Positions 24,525-33,956 of a stretch of DNA of 64,000 bases are shown here, in pieces. Origin of the DNA: Nocardioides sp. (GTDB lineage: Bacteria > Actinomycetota > Actinomycetes > Propionibacteriales > Nocardioidaceae); NCBI RefSeq assembly GCF_029937575.1, contig NZ_JAPYPS010000003.1:63554-127553 (forward strand). Reading direction: 5' to 3'. How positions within the stretch are numbered: the stretch's first letter is position 1; every line of letters starts with the position of its first letter. Under the pieces are notes generated by a model. That model was not told where the DNA came from. It made no database searches and saw only the letters and a list, made by a program, of their open reading frames with translations. A program made the position numbers and the translations under genes.

Positions 24525-26111
24525 ATGCTTACCCGCACCGCACGCCTGCTCGGCGGCGTCCTCGTCACCTCCGTCCTCGCCGTCGTCCCCAGCACCGGCG
24601 ACGCCACGGCCGCGCCCGTCGGCGGCGCGGCAGCCGGCAGCGCCACGGCCAAGCCCGCCCCGGTCACGACCGTCGACGGATGCATCAAGAGCAAGCCCGA
24701 GCCGGGCACGAAGGCCAAGATCGACCTCTGCTACACCTACTTCAAGCCCGCCGGTGCCAACCGGCGGCAGCGAGTGCCGATGATCATGCACAGCCACGGC
24801 TGGGGCGGCTCGCGCACCGAATCGGCGCGGGCCTTCAAGACGTTCACCGACGCCGGGTACGGCGTGCTCTCCTTCGACCAGCGCGGGTTCGGCGAGTCCG
24901 GCGGCCACGCCCACGTCGAGGACCCGACCCTCGAGGGGGTCGACGTCCGCAAGCTGGTGCGCCTGGTGAGCGAGCTGCGCTGGGTCCAGCAGGACGGGCG
25001 CGGCGACCCGCGCCTGGGCGCGATCGGCGGCTCGTACGGCGGCGGCTACCAGTTCGTGGGCGCCTTCGAGGAGCTGCGGGTGAAGGGCAAGCCCGTCTTC
25101 GACGCCCTGGCGCCGGAGATCACCTGGAACGACGTCTCCGACAGCCTCGCTCCCGAGGGCGTCGTCCGCACCGAGTGGGCCCTGCTGCTGAGCGCCGCCT
25201 CGGTGCCGACCGACGCCCTGCCCACGTCGGTCTACAAGGCGCTCCTGGAGGGTGCCGCCACCGGCACGTACCCCGACGGCTCGCTGCCCGGCACCGAGGA
25301 CCTGGTCACCTTCTTCGAGAAGAACGGACCGAGGTGGCACGTCGATCACGGCCGCCGACTGCCGATCCCCGTGCTCTTCGGCCAAGGCACCACCGACGGT
25401 CTCTTCCCGCTTCAGCAGGGCCTGCGCAACTGGCGCACCGCGATCACCAAGCAGGCCCGCAAGCAGAGCATCTTCGTCGCCTACAACGGCGGCCACGTGC
25501 TGCCCTCGGTGCTGCCCCAGGGCGTCAACGTCACCTCCGACCCGTGCAGCAAGCGGCTGACCGGAGGTGACTTCGAGAAGCTCTCGATCCGGTTCTTCGA
25601 CGAGCAGCTCAAGGGACGCGACCGCGGTCTGGGCGGCTACGGCAAGCTCCACCTGGCGACGGCGGCCAACGACTGCGTGACGGTGAAGAGGGTCAAGGCC
25701 ACCAGGAGCGTCGACCTCGGCACGGTGGCGAGCACGACGGCCGCGGGGGCACCGATCCCCTACGAGATCGCCGAGGGACCGGTGACCGTCGCCGGCACGC
25801 CGTACCTCACCGGCGACGTGACGGCGCTGGGCGTGCAGAACCGTGCCTTCTACGGCCTGGCGATCGGCGCCTCCCCGCTCGACGCCCACCTCGTGCAGAA
25901 CAACGTCCTGCCGCTGAGCGAGGACCTGCCGGTGACCGGCGTCGCGCGGCGCATCGATCTCCCGTCGGTGTCGGTGAGGGTCCCGAAAGGCCAGCACCTC
26001 TACCTGCTCGCCTCGCCCATCAGTGACACCTTCGTGGGGATGGGGTCGCGGGTCCCCGGGCTGATCACGATCGCCGACACGACGGTGCACCTCCCCGTCG
26101 TACGCCGCTGA
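24525..26111 (+). CDS. secreted alpha/beta hydrolase, CocE/X-Pro dipeptidase-like
   Basis: 528 residues. A signal peptide (about 1-30) is followed by an alpha/beta-hydrolase core with the oxyanion region MIMHSHGWGGSRTES, the nucleophile elbow GGSYGGGYQ, the acid in GQGTTDGLFPLQQG and the His in YNGGHVLPS. A C-terminal beta-sandwich (about 390-528, VTVAGTPYLTGDVTALG) matches the jelly-roll of CocE/X-prolyl dipeptidyl peptidases. Secreted actinobacterial members are peptidases or esterases of unknown substrate. The LSFDQRGFGESGG phrase is standard for the fold. It lies on the same strand as the metalloprotease, 76 bp downstream. Confidence 0.85.
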   Translation: MLTRTARLLGGVLVTSVLAVVPSTGDATAAPVGGAAAGSATAKPAPVTTVDGCIKSKPEPGTKAKIDLCYTYFKPAGANRRQRVPMIMHSHGWGGSRTESARAFKTFTDAGYGVLSFDQRGFGESGGHAHVEDPTLEGVDVRKLVRLVSELRWVQQDGRGDPRLGAIGGSYGGGYQFVGAFEELRVKGKPVFDALAPEITWNDVSDSLAPEGVVRTEWALLLSAASVPTDALPTSVYKALLEGAATGTYPDGSLPGTEDLVTFFEKNGPRWHVDHGRRLPIPVLFGQGTTDGLFPLQQGLRNWRTAITKQARKQSIFVAYNGGHVLPSVLPQGVNVTSDPCSKRLTGGDFEKLSIRFFDEQLKGRDRGLGGYGKLHLATAANDCVTVKRVKATRSVDLGTVASTTAAGAPIPYEIAEGPVTVAGTPYLTGDVTALGVQNRAFYGLAIGASPLDAHLVQNNVLPLSEDLPVTGVARRIDLPSVSVRVPKGQHLYLLASPISDTFVGMGSRVPGLITIADTTVHLPVVRR

Positions 26112-26129
26112 GGTCCTTACCCTGAGCGG

Positions 26130-27458
26130 GTGCGACCCTTCCCCTCGCTCGTGCTTGCCTGCCTGCCCGTGATCATCGCGCCGGCGGCCCTGGCCGCGCC
26201 CGCTCACCTCGCCCAGCCCGCCGGTCCGAGTGCGGAGCCCGCACCGTGGTCGGTGCGCGCCGACGCCTCCGATCGTCCCGACGGCGCGAAGGCGCCCGGT
26301 GCCACTCCCCTGGCCGAGGCGCTACGGGCCGCCACCACCGAGGGCGACGTCCCGCAGACCAGCGACGGCGTCCAGGGCCCGGTGGCCCGGCCCCGCAACG
26401 TCGCCCCACGGGGACCCGGCGACGAGTCCGTACGGCGGCACTGGCGCGTGGCGCCCGGCGTCACCGCGACCGTCTGGGACGAGCGCGACGAGCGCGGCCC
26501 CATCCGAGCCAACCTGCTGACCATCGACTGGGAGCAGCCCGGCATCGGCATCGACTACGCCAACGACGGCCGCGTCAACCGCACCGCGACCCTCAGCGCC
26601 ATCCTGACGCGGGACAAGGCGATCGCCGGGGTCAACGGCGACTTCTTCGACATCGGCGACACCGGGGCACCCCTCGGCGTCGGGCGCGACCGCCAGCGCG
26701 GCCTGCTGCACGGTCGGCTGAGCGGCTGGAACTCCGCCTTCAGCTTCGACCAGGACGGGCGCCCGCAGATCGGGCCGCTTCCGGTCACCACCACCATCAA
26801 GCAGCGTCCGGGCATCACGATCACCAACGTCAACTCGCCCTCGGTGGCCGTCGCCGGCATTGGCCTGTACACACCGTCGTGGGGCACGACGTCCGGCTAC
26901 CGGATCACCGACGGGCAGCAGTCCAACGTGCGGATGGTGCGGATCAAGGGCGGCAAGGTCATCCGCAACACCACCAAGCTGCCCTCGGGCACCACGTTCA
27001 AGGGCCGGATGCTGGTCGGTCGAGGCCAGGGCGCGGACGCCCTCAAGAAGCTGAGGAAGGGCGCACCGGTCACCTTCGTCTCGCGCGCCTCCGGCTCCCC
27101 GGCGATGGCGATCACCGGCAACCAGTTCCTCATCGACGACGGGGTGGTCCGGGTCGTCGACGACCGCGAGCTCCACCCGCGCACGGCGATCGGCATCGAC
27201 CGCGACACCCACACGATCCTGCTCCTCGTCGTCGACGGCCGGCAGAGCTTCAGCCGCGGCTACACGATGGTCGAGATGGCCGCCCTGATGCAGGACCTCG
27301 GCGCCGACGAGGCGCTCAACCTCGATGGTGGCGGCTCCTCGACGATGATCGCGAAGCGACCCAACGGCAGGGTCAAGGTGATCAACTCGCCCTCCGACGG
27401 CCGCGAGCGGCACGTCGCCAACGCCGTGTCGGTGACCTACACGGCACCGGCGCGATGA
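26130..27458 (+). CDS. secreted phosphodiester glycosidase (NAGPA family)
   Basis: 442 residues from GTG 26130. A signal peptide ends near ALAAPAHL. After a disordered linker of about 90 residues, the catalytic domain shows VNGDFFDIGDTGAPLG and the C-terminal ALNLDGGGSSTM, the two key blocks of the NAGPA/DUF2233 fold. Family members cleave phosphodiester-linked sugars such as those in wall teichoic acids or lipid-linked polymers. TACCCT (26118-26123) lies 6 nt before the GTG and there is no Shine-Dalgarno, so the mRNA is probably leaderless even though the gap to the hydrolase gene is only 18 bp. Confidence 0.88.
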   Translation: MRPFPSLVLACLPVIIAPAALAAPAHLAQPAGPSAEPAPWSVRADASDRPDGAKAPGATPLAEALRAATTEGDVPQTSDGVQGPVARPRNVAPRGPGDESVRRHWRVAPGVTATVWDERDERGPIRANLLTIDWEQPGIGIDYANDGRVNRTATLSAILTRDKAIAGVNGDFFDIGDTGAPLGVGRDRQRGLLHGRLSGWNSAFSFDQDGRPQIGPLPVTTTIKQRPGITITNVNSPSVAVAGIGLYTPSWGTTSGYRITDGQQSNVRMVRIKGGKVIRNTTKLPSGTTFKGRMLVGRGQGADALKKLRKGAPVTFVSRASGSPAMAITGNQFLIDDGVVRVVDDRELHPRTAIGIDRDTHTILLLVVDGRQSFSRGYTMVEMAALMQDLGADEALNLDGGGSSTMIAKRPNGRVKVINSPSDGRERHVANAVSVTYTAPAR

Positions 27459-27473
27459 GGCTCCCGGCTCCGG

Positions 27474-28001
27474 TCAGCTGATCGCGACCAGGGCCACGGT
27501 GGTCACCGGCGCCAGGCACTCCTGGAGCGGCTTGGCCACCTTCTCCGGCGTCACCAGGTAGCCGGCCTCGCCCTCCTCGACGAAGACCCCCGGCGATACG
27601 TCGCAACCGATGGACACGACCGCGGCCCACAGGTCCCCCTCGTAGGAGGCGGAGGTGGCGTCGTTGCGGACCTCGTCGGCGAAGGAGTCGAGGCGGAACT
27701 GCGACACGAACGTGTCGAGCTCGTCGGGGGTGCCGACCGGGGTGAGCATCGGCGACACCGTGCCGCCCGCGGCGGTCTCGCTGGGCAGGCTCACGACCTC
27801 GTAGTCGACCGGCTCCTCGGCGTCGCCGTCGGTCTGCGACCCGCTGTCCGGCCCCTCCGTCGGGTCGGCGGGCGACGTGGCCGGGTCGCTTCCCGTGCTG
27901 TCGGTCGGCTGAAGACCGGGAACCTGCTCCCCGGCGCAGCCGGCGAGCAGCAGCACGGTGGAGAGGACCAGGGCCAGGGAGGATCCGAGAGTTCGTCGCA
28001 T
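27474..28001 (-). CDS. lipoprotein of unknown function
   Basis: 175 residues. The lipobox LLAGCAG sits after a 17-residue hydrophobic stretch, so Cys would be lipidated and the protein held on the outer face of the membrane. A Thr/Ser/Asp-rich linker (about 30-65) precedes a small alpha/beta domain with two Cys (SIGCDVSPG and LQECLAPVT) that could form a disulfide. No family is recognised. The gene is convergent with the glycosidase gene, with 15 bp between ends. Confidence 0.75.
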   Translation of the reverse strand: MRRTLGSSLALVLSTVLLLAGCAGEQVPGLQPTDSTGSDPATSPADPTEGPDSGSQTDGDAEEPVDYEVVSLPSETAAGGTVSPMLTPVGTPDELDTFVSQFRLDSFADEVRNDATSASYEGDLWAAVVSIGCDVSPGVFVEEGEAGYLVTPEKVAKPLQECLAPVTTVALVAIS

Positions 28002-28069
28002 GGTGTTTCGACGGTACTGCGCCCCGCCCGGTTCCCGCGATGGTCCGGGCGTGACGCGATGATGGTCCG

Positions 28070-28675
28070 ATGACCAGCTTCACCCGCGCCGAGCTCGAGT
28101 CGTTCCGCGACGCCGAGGTGCCCGACCTGCTGCCCGGTCCGGGCGACCCGGCGCTGCGCCTGCTGTTCGTCGGCATCAACCCGGGGCTGTGGACCGCGGC
28201 CACCTCCACCCACTTCGCCCACCCCGGCAACCGCTTCTACCCGGCCCTGCTGCGAGCGGGGATCCTCGACTCCCCGGTCGACCCGGCCTCCGGCATGGTG
28301 GACGCCGACCGCGACCGGCTCCGGTCGGCGGGGATCGGGATCACCAACGTCGTCCGGCGCGCGACCGCCAAGGCCTCGGAGCTGGACCCGGAGGAGCTGC
28401 GGACCGGAGGGGCCGAGCTGGCGGCGCTGGTGCGCCGTACGCGCCCGACCGTGGTCGCCATCGCCGGCATCACGGCGTACCGCACGGCCTTCGGGCACCC
28501 CAAGGCCGTGATGGGCCGGCAGCCGGACGGGATCGGTGGGCCCTTCGACGGCAGCGAGCTGTGGGTGGTGCCCAATCCCAGCGGCCTCAACGCCCACGAG
28601 ACTGTCGAGACCCTCGCCGCTGCGTATGCCGAGCCGGCGCGAGCGGCGGGCGTGCTGGAGACCGGCGTGCTGTAG
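28070..28675 (+). CDS. mug: G/U mismatch-specific DNA glycosylase (Mug)
   Basis: 201 residues. It removes uracil or thymine mispaired with guanine, starting base excision repair. The first motif, LFVGINPGLWTAATSTHFAHPGN, holds the catalytic-site GINPG with Asn, and the last, VVPNPSGLNAH, is the NPSGLN motif that reads the opposite guanine. The length is slightly above E. coli Mug. It is divergent from the lipoprotein gene and convergent with glgC across a repeat-bearing gap. Confidence 0.92.
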   Translation: MTSFTRAELESFRDAEVPDLLPGPGDPALRLLFVGINPGLWTAATSTHFAHPGNRFYPALLRAGILDSPVDPASGMVDADRDRLRSAGIGITNVVRRATAKASELDPEELRTGGAELAALVRRTRPTVVAIAGITAYRTAFGHPKAVMGRQPDGIGGPFDGSELWVVPNPSGLNAHETVETLAAAYAEPARAAGVLETGVL

Positions 28676-28689
28676 ACCCGCGTCGGCCC

Positions 28690-28763
28690 TGCCACAACGC
28701 CACAATTGTGGAGTTGTGGCATGCCCCCGGGGCCAGAACGTGTCACAACGGCACAATTGTGGG
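28690..28763. repeat. paired CACAATTGTG palindromic repeats
   Basis: A 32-bp palindrome at 28690-28721 has 15 of 16 pairs matched, centred on AATT with core CCACAATTGTGG. About 51 bp downstream (28742-28762) its left half recurs with three changes, keeping the core CACAATTGTGG. As RNA the first copy forms a strong hairpin but no T tract follows. It may be a bidirectional terminator for the convergent mug and glgC genes or a pair of protein-binding sites. Confidence 0.75.
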
Positions 28764-28806
28764 ATCTGGACACCGAGAAGCCACCCGAGGCCAGGTCACA
28801 CCACGA

Positions 28807-30045
28807 TCAGCCCGGGAACACCTGGTCCTTGCCGAGGACCGTCAGCCCGTCCTCGACCAGGAAGCCACGAGCCCGGTCGGCCTGCGCGTCGACCCCGATC
28901 TCGGCGCCGGGCGGGACGACGACGTTCTTGTCCAGGATCGCGTTGCGCACGACTGCTCCGGCGCCGACGGTGACGCCGTTCATCAGCACGGACCCGTCCA
29001 CCGAGGCGCCCTCGCCGACGTGGACCGCCGGGGAGAGCACCGAGCGGTTGACGTGGCCACCGCTGACCACCACCCCGGGCGAGAGGACCGCCTCGTCGAC
29101 CTGGGACTCGCGCCCGCCGGAGGCGACGACCTTCGCCGGCGGCTGCGGCCCGTAGGAGGTGTAGATCGGCCAGTCGAAGTTGTAGAGGTTGAAGATCGGC
29201 AGGGGCGAGACGACGTCCATGTGGGCGGCGTAGTAAGAGCCGAGCGTCCCGACGTCGCGCCAGTAGCCCTTGTCGCGCTCGGTGGCGCCGGGCACGACGT
29301 TGTCCTGGTAGTCGTAGACGCCGGCCTGGTCGCGACGGACGAACGCCGGCACGATGTCGCCACCCATGTCGTGCTTCGAGCCCTCCGTCGTGGAGTCGCG
29401 GGTGACGGCCTCGACGAGCGCCTCGGCGTCGAAGACGTAGTTGCCCATCGAGGCGAGCACCTCGTGCGGGCTGTCGGGCAGCCCGGTGGGATCGGTCGGC
29501 TTCTCCAGGAATTCGCGGATCCGTCGCGGGTCGTCGGGCACGACGTCGATCACGCCGAACTGGTCGGCCAGCCCGATCGGTTGCCGGATCGCCGCCACCG
29601 TGCACCCGGCTCCGCTGGCGACGTGCTGGTCGACCATCTGGGAGAAGTCCATCCGGTAGACGTGGTCGGCGCCGACGACCACGACGATGTCGGGCTTCTC
29701 GTCCTTGATCAGGTTGAGCGACTGGTAGATCGCGTCGCCCGAGCCGAGGTACCAGTGCTTGCCGACGCGCTGCTGCGCCGGGACCGGCGCGACGTAGTTG
29801 CCGAGCATCGTCGACATCCGCCAGGTCTGGGTGACGTGCCGGTCGAGGCTGTGCGACTTGTACTGCGTCAGCACGACGACCTGAAGGTAGCCGGAGTTGA
29901 CGACGTTGGAGAGCGCGAAGTCGATCAGCCGGTAGATGCCGGCGAAGGGCACCGCGGGCTTGGCCCGGTCGGCGGTCAGCGGCATCAGCCGCTTGCCCTC
30001 CCCGCCGGCGAGGACGATGGCCAGGACCTTCGGGCGCGCGCTCAC
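28807..30045 (-). CDS. glgC: glucose-1-phosphate adenylyltransferase
   Basis: 412 residues from GTG 30045. It makes ADP-glucose from ATP and glucose-1-phosphate, the committing step of glycogen synthesis. Blocks seen are the N-terminal nucleotide loop [46 protein letters not shown], the sugar-phosphate site FLEKPTDP and the C-terminal left-handed beta-helix repeats ([19 protein letters not shown]). TACGTT lies about 7 nt before the GTG and no Shine-Dalgarno is close, so it may be leaderless. Together with glgA 900 bp away it supplies the glycogen or maltosyl-phosphate route. Confidence 0.95.
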   Translation of the reverse strand: MSARPKVLAIVLAGGEGKRLMPLTADRAKPAVPFAGIYRLIDFALSNVVNSGYLQVVVLTQYKSHSLDRHVTQTWRMSTMLGNYVAPVPAQQRVGKHWYLGSGDAIYQSLNLIKDEKPDIVVVVGADHVYRMDFSQMVDQHVASGAGCTVAAIRQPIGLADQFGVIDVVPDDPRRIREFLEKPTDPTGLPDSPHEVLASMGNYVFDAEALVEAVTRDSTTEGSKHDMGGDIVPAFVRRDQAGVYDYQDNVVPGATERDKGYWRDVGTLGSYYAAHMDVVSPLPIFNLYNFDWPIYTSYGPQPPAKVVASGGRESQVDEAVLSPGVVVSGGHVNRSVLSPAVHVGEGASVDGSVLMNGVTVGAGAVVRNAILDKNVVVPPGAEIGVDAQADRARGFLVEDGLTVLGKDQVFPG

Positions 30046-30092
30046 GTGCCCAACGTACGCCGTCCACCTCCCGCGTGTGCTTGGGTTGCGCC

Positions 30093-30935
30093 ATGTCTCT
30101 GACGTCTCCGAGGTCGCTGGGTTCCCCGCCGTCGGTGCTGCGGCGCGCACTGGTGGTCGCCGCCCTGCTCGCCGCCGGGCTGCACGTCTCACCGGTCTCG
30201 GGCGCCGAGCCGGCCGAGCCGGCCGAGCCCGACCAGCCCCGCACCCCGACCGATGCCGCCGCGGTCTTCAAGTGGGGCCGGGCCGACTGGCGTGACGAGT
30301 TCGAGGTCAAGGGTCCGCCCCGCGACACGTGGCAGATCAACAAGCCCGAGCGCGCCGAGAACACCAAGGGGATGCTGTCGCTGGAGTCGGCCCGCCGCGG
30401 CACCGTGAAGGCGCTCGCCACCGACCAGGCCGCCCGCTACGGGCGGTGGGAGGCACGGGTCCGCGCGCGCCGCTTCAGCACCAACCGGACGCCGTACCAG
30501 GTGGTCTGGGAGCTGGTGCCGAAGCGGCGGTACAAGTGCGGGTCGAAGTCGATCGTGCTGGCCGACTACGTGCCGGGCTACGGGTCGGCGGCGGGGGTCG
30601 TGCGCACCCGCCCCGGCAACGAGCTCGACTTCGGCATCGACCTCGACCTGAGTGACGACACGTTCCACACCTACGCCGTCGAGGTGACCCCGGACCACGT
30701 GTCGTGGTTCGTCGACACCGTGGTCCTGCACACCGAACGCCGCCCCGAGGCGCTCTCGGGCACCAGGCTGCAACCGCGCTTCCGGCTCCAGGCGACGAAG
30801 GGCGAGCGGATGGACCACGGGCGGCTGCAGGTCGACTGGGTGCGCTACCACGACCTCGACCGGCCCAACCAGCAGTCGATCGAGGCACCCGAGATGACCC
30901 TGTCGACCTACGACGGCGCGTGCCCGCCACCGTGA
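30093..30935 (+). CDS. secreted GH16-like protein, probably catalytically inactive
   Basis: 280 residues from ATG 30093 (GTG 30075 is possible). A signal peptide precedes the linker [12 protein letters not shown]. The domain resembles GH16 concanavalin-like enzymes: W-x-D-E-F start ([12 protein letters not shown]), [14 protein letters not shown], and [18 protein letters not shown] before the final strand. The place where GH16 enzymes have their E-x-D-x-x-E catalytic motif reads SIVLADYV, so the acidic nucleophile and acid/base are missing. It may bind a polysaccharide rather than cut it. It lies between glgC and glgA and is divergent from glgC. Confidence 0.7.
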   Translation: MSLTSPRSLGSPPSVLRRALVVAALLAAGLHVSPVSGAEPAEPAEPDQPRTPTDAAAVFKWGRADWRDEFEVKGPPRDTWQINKPERAENTKGMLSLESARRGTVKALATDQAARYGRWEARVRARRFSTNRTPYQVVWELVPKRRYKCGSKSIVLADYVPGYGSAAGVVRTRPGNELDFGIDLDLSDDTFHTYAVEVTPDHVSWFVDTVVLHTERRPEALSGTRLQPRFRLQATKGERMDHGRLQVDWVRYHDLDRPNQQSIEAPEMTLSTYDGACPPP

Positions 30936-30961
30936 GGGTCCGCTCCGGATAGGTTCGCACC

Positions 30962-32155
30962 GTGCGCGTCGACGTCCTCACCAAGGAGTACCCACCCGCT
31001 GTCTACGGCGGGGCCGGGGTCCACGTCGCCGAGCTGGTCCGAGCCCTGCGCGGCCTCGACGGCCTCGACGCACGGGTGCGCGCCTTCGCCGGGGCTCGCG
31101 ACGAGTCCGGCACCACGTCGTACGGCGCCCTGGCCGAGCTCGCCGGAGCCAACCCGGCGCTCGCCACGCTCGGCGTGGACCTGGCGATCGCCGACGCGTG
31201 CGGCGGGGCCGACCTGGTGCACTCCCACACCTGGTACGCCAACCTCGCGGGGCACCTCGCGAGCCTGCTGCACGGCGTGCCCCACGTCGTGACCGCGCAC
31301 TCCTTGGAGCCGTTGCGGCCGTGGAAGGCCGAGCAGCTGGGCGGGGGGTACGCCGTCTCGTCGTGGGCCGAGCGGACGTCGTACGAAGCGGCGGCCGCGG
31401 TGATCGCCGTCTCGGCGGCCATGCGCGACGACGTGCTGGCGTCGTACCCCGCGATCGACCCGGACCGGGTCCACGTCGTGCACAACGGCATCGACACCAC
31501 CGACTGGGCCCCGATCCACGCACCCGCGCGCGTCCGCGAGCTCGGCGTGGACCCCGACCGCCCCTCGGTCGTCTTCGTCGGGCGGATCACGCGGCAGAAG
31601 GGTCTGCCGCTCTTCCTGCGCTCGGTGGCGCAGCTGCCGCCCGAGGTGCAGATCGTGCTGTGCGCCGGGGCTCCGGACACCCCCGAGATCGAGGCCGAGG
31701 TCGTCGCCCTGGTCGACGAGCTGGCCACCACGCGCACGGGCGTCGTCTGGATCCGTGACATGCTGCCGCGCCCCGACGTGATCGCGCTGCTGACCGCGGC
31801 CACGATCTTCGCGTGCCCGTCGATCTACGAACCGCTCGGCATCGTCAACCTGGAGGCGATGGCCTGCGAGACCGCGGTCGTGGCGACCGCGACCGGGGGC
31901 ATCCCCGAGGTGGTCGTGCCCGCGGAGACCGGGCTTCTCGTCCCGATCGAGCAATCCGACGACGGGACCGGTACGCCCCTGGACCCCGACCGCTACGTCG
32001 CGGACTTCGCCGACGCGCTCAACGAGCTGGTCGCGGATCCGGCGCGCGCGGCGTCGTACGGACGAGCGGGCCGGCAGCGGGCGATCGAGTCGTTCGGGTG
32101 GACGGCGATCGCCGAGCGCACCCGCGAGGTCTACCGCTCGACGCAGCGGGCCTGA
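30962..32155 (+). CDS. glgA: GT4 glycogen synthase / maltose-1-phosphate synthase
   Basis: 397 residues from GTG 30962. A GT-B fold with EYPPAVYGGAGVHVAELVRAL at the acceptor/ADP-sugar site, VVTAHSLEPLRPWK, the C-terminal donor site FVGRITRQKGLPL, and the ExxxxxxxE-type pair in CPSIYEPLGIVNLEAMA. In actinobacteria this GT4 type (often annotated glgA or glgM) uses ADP-glucose to make glycogen or maltose-1-phosphate. TAGGTT lies 6 nt before the start codon with no Shine-Dalgarno, so the transcript is probably leaderless. Its end overlaps a convergent hypothetical gene by 25 bp. Confidence 0.92.
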   Translation: MRVDVLTKEYPPAVYGGAGVHVAELVRALRGLDGLDARVRAFAGARDESGTTSYGALAELAGANPALATLGVDLAIADACGGADLVHSHTWYANLAGHLASLLHGVPHVVTAHSLEPLRPWKAEQLGGGYAVSSWAERTSYEAAAAVIAVSAAMRDDVLASYPAIDPDRVHVVHNGIDTTDWAPIHAPARVRELGVDPDRPSVVFVGRITRQKGLPLFLRSVAQLPPEVQIVLCAGAPDTPEIEAEVVALVDELATTRTGVVWIRDMLPRPDVIALLTAATIFACPSIYEPLGIVNLEAMACETAVVATATGGIPEVVVPAETGLLVPIEQSDDGTGTPLDPDRYVADFADALNELVADPARAASYGRAGRQRAIESFGWTAIAERTREVYRSTQRA

Positions 32156-32589
32156 CGCCCGGCCCCCGAGCCGGTCCCGGCCGTCTTGCGGAGGGCATCG
32201 AACGGCAGGACCACGGCGTCCTGCTCCAGCGCCAGGACCCGCTCGGTGATCCGGTTGTTGTCGGCCCGGATCTCGCGCAGCCCGTCGATCACGACGACGC
32301 CGCTCATCCGGTGACCGCCGCGCAGCCGGTTGGCCAGGGCGGCGTGCATGGCATCGATCGTGCTGGGCGCGAGGAACTCGTGGCACAGGAAACGCAGCCA
32401 CGGAGCGACCTCGGAGGCGTCCTCGCCCACGACGTCGAGGTCCAGGTCGAGGCTGCGGCCGTCGGGGCCCACCCGCCAGGGGCAGTGCGCGTTGGGCTGG
32501 CCGGGCCAGACACGACGGATGTCACCGCGGGAGGAGAAGCCGGAGAGGAACTCGATCTCACTGGGCACGAGCGGAGGATCGAGATACAT
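32131..32589 (-). CDS. hypothetical protein
   Basis: 152 residues from ATG 32589; an in-frame GTG at 32619 is an alternative. The sequence looks like a soluble alpha/beta protein: LDPPLVPSEIEFLSGFSSR, a Trp/Pro-rich loop VWPGQPNAHCPWRVGPDG, an acidic strand SLDLDLDVVGED, and helices around VAPWLRFLCHEFLAP. A late strand reads SGVVVIDGLREIRADNNRI. The fold recalls small actinobacterial proteins of unknown function but I recognise no named family. It is convergent with glgA and divergent from the EthD-like gene. Confidence 0.65.
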   Translation of the reverse strand: MYLDPPLVPSEIEFLSGFSSRGDIRRVWPGQPNAHCPWRVGPDGRSLDLDLDVVGEDASEVAPWLRFLCHEFLAPSTIDAMHAALANRLRGGHRMSGVVVIDGLREIRADNNRITERVLALEQDAVVLPFDALRKTAGTGSGAGRQARCVER

Positions 32590-32698
32590 CGACGCCGGCT
32601 GTGGGGGAGGCTGCGTCACGAGACACCCGTACCCGCATCCCCCGGGTGTATGCCCGTGCGGATCCGCGAAGGACGAGCTGACCGCTAGCGTGACAGGT

Positions 32699-33403
32699 GT
32701 GACAAAACGGATGTTCGCACTCTGGGGCGACGATCTCGCCTCGACACTGCTCACCCCTGCCCTGCGCAGCGCACTGGCCGGGCTGGGGGTCGAGCGGCTC
32801 CAGGTGAACGTCGACGACGCTCCGGTCGCCGCCGCGATGCGCATCCCTGCAGGTCAGGACCCGATCGGCGCGTTGCTGAGCACCTGGGGCGGCACTGCGG
32901 ACGCCGTCGCCGCCGTGCTGTCGGGACTGCGCGGGGTGGGACGCGTCGCCGGGTGGGAGGTCGAGGAACGACGTCCCATCGCCCCCGGGGAGAGCTGGGA
33001 CGGATCACGACTCGATGCGCTGGCCAACATCGCTCTCCTGCGTCGCCCGCCGGAGCTGACCCACGACGAGTGGCGGCACCGCTGGCTGGTCGACCACACC
33101 CCCGTCGCGATCGCGACGCAGGGCACCTTCGGCTACGTGCAGAACATCGTCGTCGGGCCGGTCACCGCCGCGACCCTGCAGCCGGCCGCCGGCGCGGCCG
33201 GCGACGAGCCCGTCGCCGCTCTCGTCGAGGAGCTGTTCCCGACCGCCGCGATCACCGACATCCACGCCTTCTACGGCAGCGACGGGACCGACGCGGACCT
33301 GTCGGACCGGATGGAGAGGATGATGGCGAGCGTCGGCCGGTTCGGCGCGGACCGCGGGCTCGACCTGGTCCCGACCAGCAGGTATCTGTTCGACCTGACC
33401 TGA
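32699..33403 (+). CDS. EthD-domain-like protein
   Basis: 234 residues from GTG 32699, with TAGCGT 7 nt upstream suggesting a leaderless mRNA; ATG 32711 is the alternative. The central and C-terminal part fits a pair of ferredoxin-like EthD repeats: NIALLRRPPELTHDEWRHRWLVDHTPVAI is the signature segment with the conserved His/Trp/Leu order, and GTFGYVQNIVVG follows. EthD proteins handle small hydrophobic molecules in degradation pathways. No degradation genes lie next to it. The substrate is unknown. Confidence 0.7.
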   Translation: MTKRMFALWGDDLASTLLTPALRSALAGLGVERLQVNVDDAPVAAAMRIPAGQDPIGALLSTWGGTADAVAAVLSGLRGVGRVAGWEVEERRPIAPGESWDGSRLDALANIALLRRPPELTHDEWRHRWLVDHTPVAIATQGTFGYVQNIVVGPVTAATLQPAAGAAGDEPVAALVEELFPTAAITDIHAFYGSDGTDADLSDRMERMMASVGRFGADRGLDLVPTSRYLFDLT

Positions 33404-33626
33404 CCTGATCCGACGGCCGGCACCCGCGCGACCACCTCGGCCTCCTCCGGCCACTTGGTCGACCCGGTGGCAGTAGACCTTCGACGTCCGCGGCCAGGTC
33501 TCGCGCGACTTCAGCACGGCGCCGGTGTGGCAGGGAGTTATCCACAGATCGCGTTCGAGCGCCCCAGGCATGTCTCGGTCGGGGCAGGCTGAGGTGCGTC
33601 GTACCGGACTCATCTCGGGAGCCCCC

Positions 33627-33956
33627 ATGACCATCAACCTGATCCATGCCGACCTCGCCGAGGCGGTCGCGGCGCTGAGCCAGGTCGCCGAGCGGCTGGA
33701 GGACCGCCGCGCTGCCACGGAGCAGCAGGTCGACACCCTCGCCGAGCGCTGGTCGGGGGCCGCGGCGACGACCTACGTCGAAGGCTGGGAGGAGTGGCGC
33801 AGCGGCAGTCGCGAGGTCACGCAGGCGCTCCGCGCGATGGCGGACCTGATCGTGACTGCCGGCCGGGATCTCGGCGAGGCCGACGAGTCGTCGCGGACGG
33901 CGTCGGCTGCTCTTGCCGGACGGGTGGCGGATCGTCTCGTGGAGCGGCTCGGATGA
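33627..33956 (+). CDS. WXG100-family protein 1 of toxin operon
   Basis: 109 residues from ATG 33627, 7-8 nt after GGGAG. It is nearly all alpha-helical, with the W-x-G turn at W42-G44 (AERWSGAAATTY), the hallmark of EsxA/WXG100 proteins secreted by type VII systems. The C-terminal helix (AALAGRVADRLVERLG) lacks a clear YxxxD/E export tag. It starts a tight four-gene set, overlapping the next gene by ATGA. In such sets WXG100 proteins act as helpers or secretion partners of the LXG/WXG-linked toxin. Confidence 0.82.
   Translation: MTINLIHADLAEAVAALSQVAERLEDRRAATEQQVDTLAERWSGAAATTYVEGWEEWRSGSREVTQALRAMADLIVTAGRDLGEADESSRTASAALAGRVADRLVERLG

Noticed and set aside
33538..33546. TTATCCACA, a perfect DnaA-box sequence
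   Set aside because: It stands alone; similar single boxes occur elsewhere in the window (for example the reverse complement of TTGTCCACA near 54418). No cluster, AT-rich unwinding region or dnaA/dnaN gene is present, so this is not an origin.
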